A stretch of DNA of 64,000 bases from Drosophila pseudoobscura (Eukaryota > Arthropoda > Insecta > Diptera > Drosophilidae), in contig NC_046680.1 in the NCBI RefSeq assembly GCF_009870125.1, positions 18,743,501 through 18,807,500 on the forward strand, in the 5' to 3' direction. How positions within the stretch are numbered: position 1 is the stretch's first letter; each line of letters starts with the position of its first letter. The notes below the pieces were generated by a model, which did no database searches, was not told the DNA's origin, and saw nothing but the letters and a program-made list of their open reading frames with translations. The position numbers and the translations under genes were made by a program. Positions 61,678 to 64,000 of this stretch are shown in pieces.

Positions 61678-64000
61678 CAGCACTCTTGGCGCTGTTTGCC
61701 CGCGGTGTTTGCTTTTCTCACTCTACCGGATTGGGCATTGTCCCGACATTTCTGGCACATTAGCAGTTCGCACCTCACCAAGCGGTAAAGTGGCGCCCTA
61801 GCACCCTAGCAAGCCGCGATTGGAGGGCGACTCTGTTGTCACTTTAATTATGCAACGAATGCTAATTGAACTTGCAGCAGGTGAGGGGGCTTCAGTCGGT
61901 CAAATAGATAGATCGATAGATAGTCTGATTAAAGCCATACAAGTTCATGAATGAATAGGCCAAATGGGGTGGGACTTGTTTGTCCGCCACTCTGCCTGTC
62001 AGCGCGATAAGAGCGACAAGCAAAGGCTAGCCAAGCCATGAGATACTTTCCGCTTAAGTACTCAACTCAGTTTTCATGTAAATATTGTTTGAGCAAATAT
62101 TCCCCCAATTTGGGCTTTCTGAACAATTAATTTATGATGACATATCAACCATTCACATGACACAAACTTTTCGGGCTAACTGCGCAAAATAATGGAATAA
62201 AAATGAACTAAAGAACAATTGCGGCGACATTGTTGGGCTCTGCCGAAGCTCTACCCCCAAAGAGGTAGTCATTGGGGGCGCGTCATATCTATATCCGAGC
62301 ATGTACATATGTACATTTGTATCTGAATAGCATCGGAATGAATCAACTGAAAATATCCATTTTTTTCTATTTCGGGGCAATACAATACACATTAACACCG
62401 ATGAGCGAATGCCTTGTCATGCCGTGCAGACGTTGATACGGAGTACGAGTGTCACTGACATTGGATGAGGCCGCAATTAAATCGTATCCACGAATCAACA
62501 GTCACTGCCACAGGCACAGGCCCAAACACATTTGTATCTATCGCACGCCAAATGATTCGCATTTGGCATTGACAATGACTTTCGGGCCGAAATGATCCCA
62601 CGAAAAATATCAAGCAATCTTTTCTCTGAGTGTTTGGGAGAGTTTTCTATGGGTAGCACCGGCTGGTTTTAGGGGATGCACGCTAGGTCTAGGCCATCTA
62701 GGTGAACAGTCAGATGGAAACCTTTCTAAATTTATATATCAGTGCATCTGGCAAAAAGTAAAAGTAATTTCTTCAAATATACGATATTTCTGGCGAACAT
62801 TTGTTGGCAGATTCGGAAAATTTTTGTTAGCTTTTGGTTTGTTGATCTACGAGTAGCACATGATATTTGCCATTGCAAAACAATAACAATAAAAACGGGA
62901 AAACATTTTCAGAAATATTGAGTCGTAATTTAATGAGCTGTAGTGTAGCCCAAAAGAATTCCCCTTTCGCTCTGGGCCATAATTTGCTACCTTTTTCGGT
63001 TGATGGACGTACCGTACCGAAGAAAGTGCCAAGAAATAGTTCGTCATGCGAATCACAGCCCAAAATCAGACATTCAGAACCAAAGTTTGCTATTTATAAG
63101 TTCCCGAACGACACACCAACGCCGCTCCATATGCCGGCTGTGCTCCAGACAGACAAGTGCTTGTATAACATTCAGATCGAGACGCAGATTCCGATTCAGA
63201 TTCAGCTGTAAGTACGAGGTCTCACAACGAGCCGAAGCCGTAGCCGGCCCGGGGGCAAGGCGGGCTGCCTAGATGGCAGATACCAGACTTGTCCCACTGG
63301 CCCGGTCGATGCCCAAGAGACCGTAGGCGTTTAAAAATGGGCCAAACCGTATCGAAAGCATTTACTCTGAATATAATTAAAGCATTTGTCACAAGCACAA
63401 GCACATGCAATGCAATTAATAATAAATACAGTTCTGCAGATGTTTTCGGAACTGCGCCGGACCATAATTACTATATATGGATGTGTGTTTTTATGGGGAT
63501 TATATAATCCGAAAACTATTATCGACAGATTGATACAAAGTCAGGCCCATTTTATGGTCTCTTTCTGTGTTTATTTCTGTTCCGTTTCGCTGCAACAGTT
63601 TAGGAGCGACTTTGATGGGGAGCCATTTAAGTTGAGTGCTACCACAGCGACAAAAGCGAAAATTAAATACGCAAACAAGACGGCGACTATAAACAAAGGG
63701 CCCCAAACAGCCACATAAATCAACAGCAAGAAAATCCCATAAAAACGCGACCACTCAGCAGAACAGAACGGAACAGTACGGAACCGAAGAGCGCCTAGCA
63801 GTTCTCGGGAGGGAATTTCGCTGCGCTATCGCGCCTTATAATTCCCAAACGGTTATAGCAGCGAAAGCTTGAGGAATGCCTTGTCGTCGGTGAATCGCTG
63901 CGAGAAGTGAGGATTGGGCCAGGTCTCGCAATACTATGCTTGAGGGCCTTGTTCTCCCAACAAATATGTTACGACTTGTGGAACAGCCTTGAAAACATCT

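Larger units (their letters stand above)
57899..64000. other. Non-coding right end of the window
   Basis: Apart from the 3' end of the second alkaline phosphatase, no coding exon is recognised in 6.1 kb. The region has a GTCGCC-type repeat (58867-58912), a CA run at 60526-60540, a GATA tetramer run (61906-61924), two CRE palindromes at 61.6 kb and a possible untranslated first exon near 59.1 kb. It may be the promoter region and first intron of a gene to the right. Confidence 0.45.

Overview
This is a nuclear insect window, almost certainly from a non-melanogaster Drosophila. The genes have short GT..AG introns (56-65 nt is typical), AATAAA signals follow the stop codons, Drosophila core-promoter motifs (TATA plus Inr, DRE, E-box) are present, and the gene set matches a neighbourhood I associate with D. 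melanogaster 2R 58D-E (Muller element C): a tandem Oatp58D cluster, ari-2, a HAD phosphatase and insect alkaline phosphatases. The dense CA, GA and penta/hexamer microsatellites would fit the obscura group, but that is a guess.

Layout. 1-36 kb is gene-poor. I find one convincing coding exon there, the 22-codon first coding exon of a minus-strand gene at 15850-15915. Its first intron fills at least the 15.8 kb to the left edge, and a long leader and promoter region lies to its right. The rest is simple-sequence-rich non-coding DNA, as expected around a large developmental regulator. 36.1-45.5 kb holds three head-to-tail plus-strand OATP transporters (800, 667 and 689 aa). 45.6-46.5 kb holds an unrecognised Cys-rich, Lys-tailed protein. 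47.7-50.4 kb is ariadne-2 (minus, three coding exons), with DRE and E-box motifs near 51.2 kb. 51.3-52.4 kb is a phosphoglycolate-phosphatase-like HAD protein (minus) that has lost its nucleophile Asp. 52.76-53.17 kb is an open frame of uncertain status that ends at a stop with a close AATAAA. 53.3-57.9 kb holds two tandem secreted alkaline phosphatases (plus). 57.9-64 kb is non-coding, with a possible untranslated first exon near 59.1 kb and a pair of perfect CRE palindromes at 61.6 kb.

Function. The OATPs are 12-TM organic anion exchangers and the alkaline phosphatases are secreted metalloenzymes; both types are commonly used in gut and Malpighian tubule epithelia. Ari-2 is an RBR ubiquitin ligase with a housekeeping-type promoter. 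These are neighbours rather than a pathway; nothing suggests co-regulation beyond the tandem duplicates.

The most notable observations are the likely pseudophosphatase, the stop-free length-multiple-of-three introns in the OATP genes, stop codons embedded in poly(A) signals in two OATP genes, intron gain or loss between the two alkaline phosphatases, the orphan open frame, and the CRE pair. I saw no clearly novel multi-gene system. All exon boundaries were read by eye from splice signals, reading frame and paralogue comparison.
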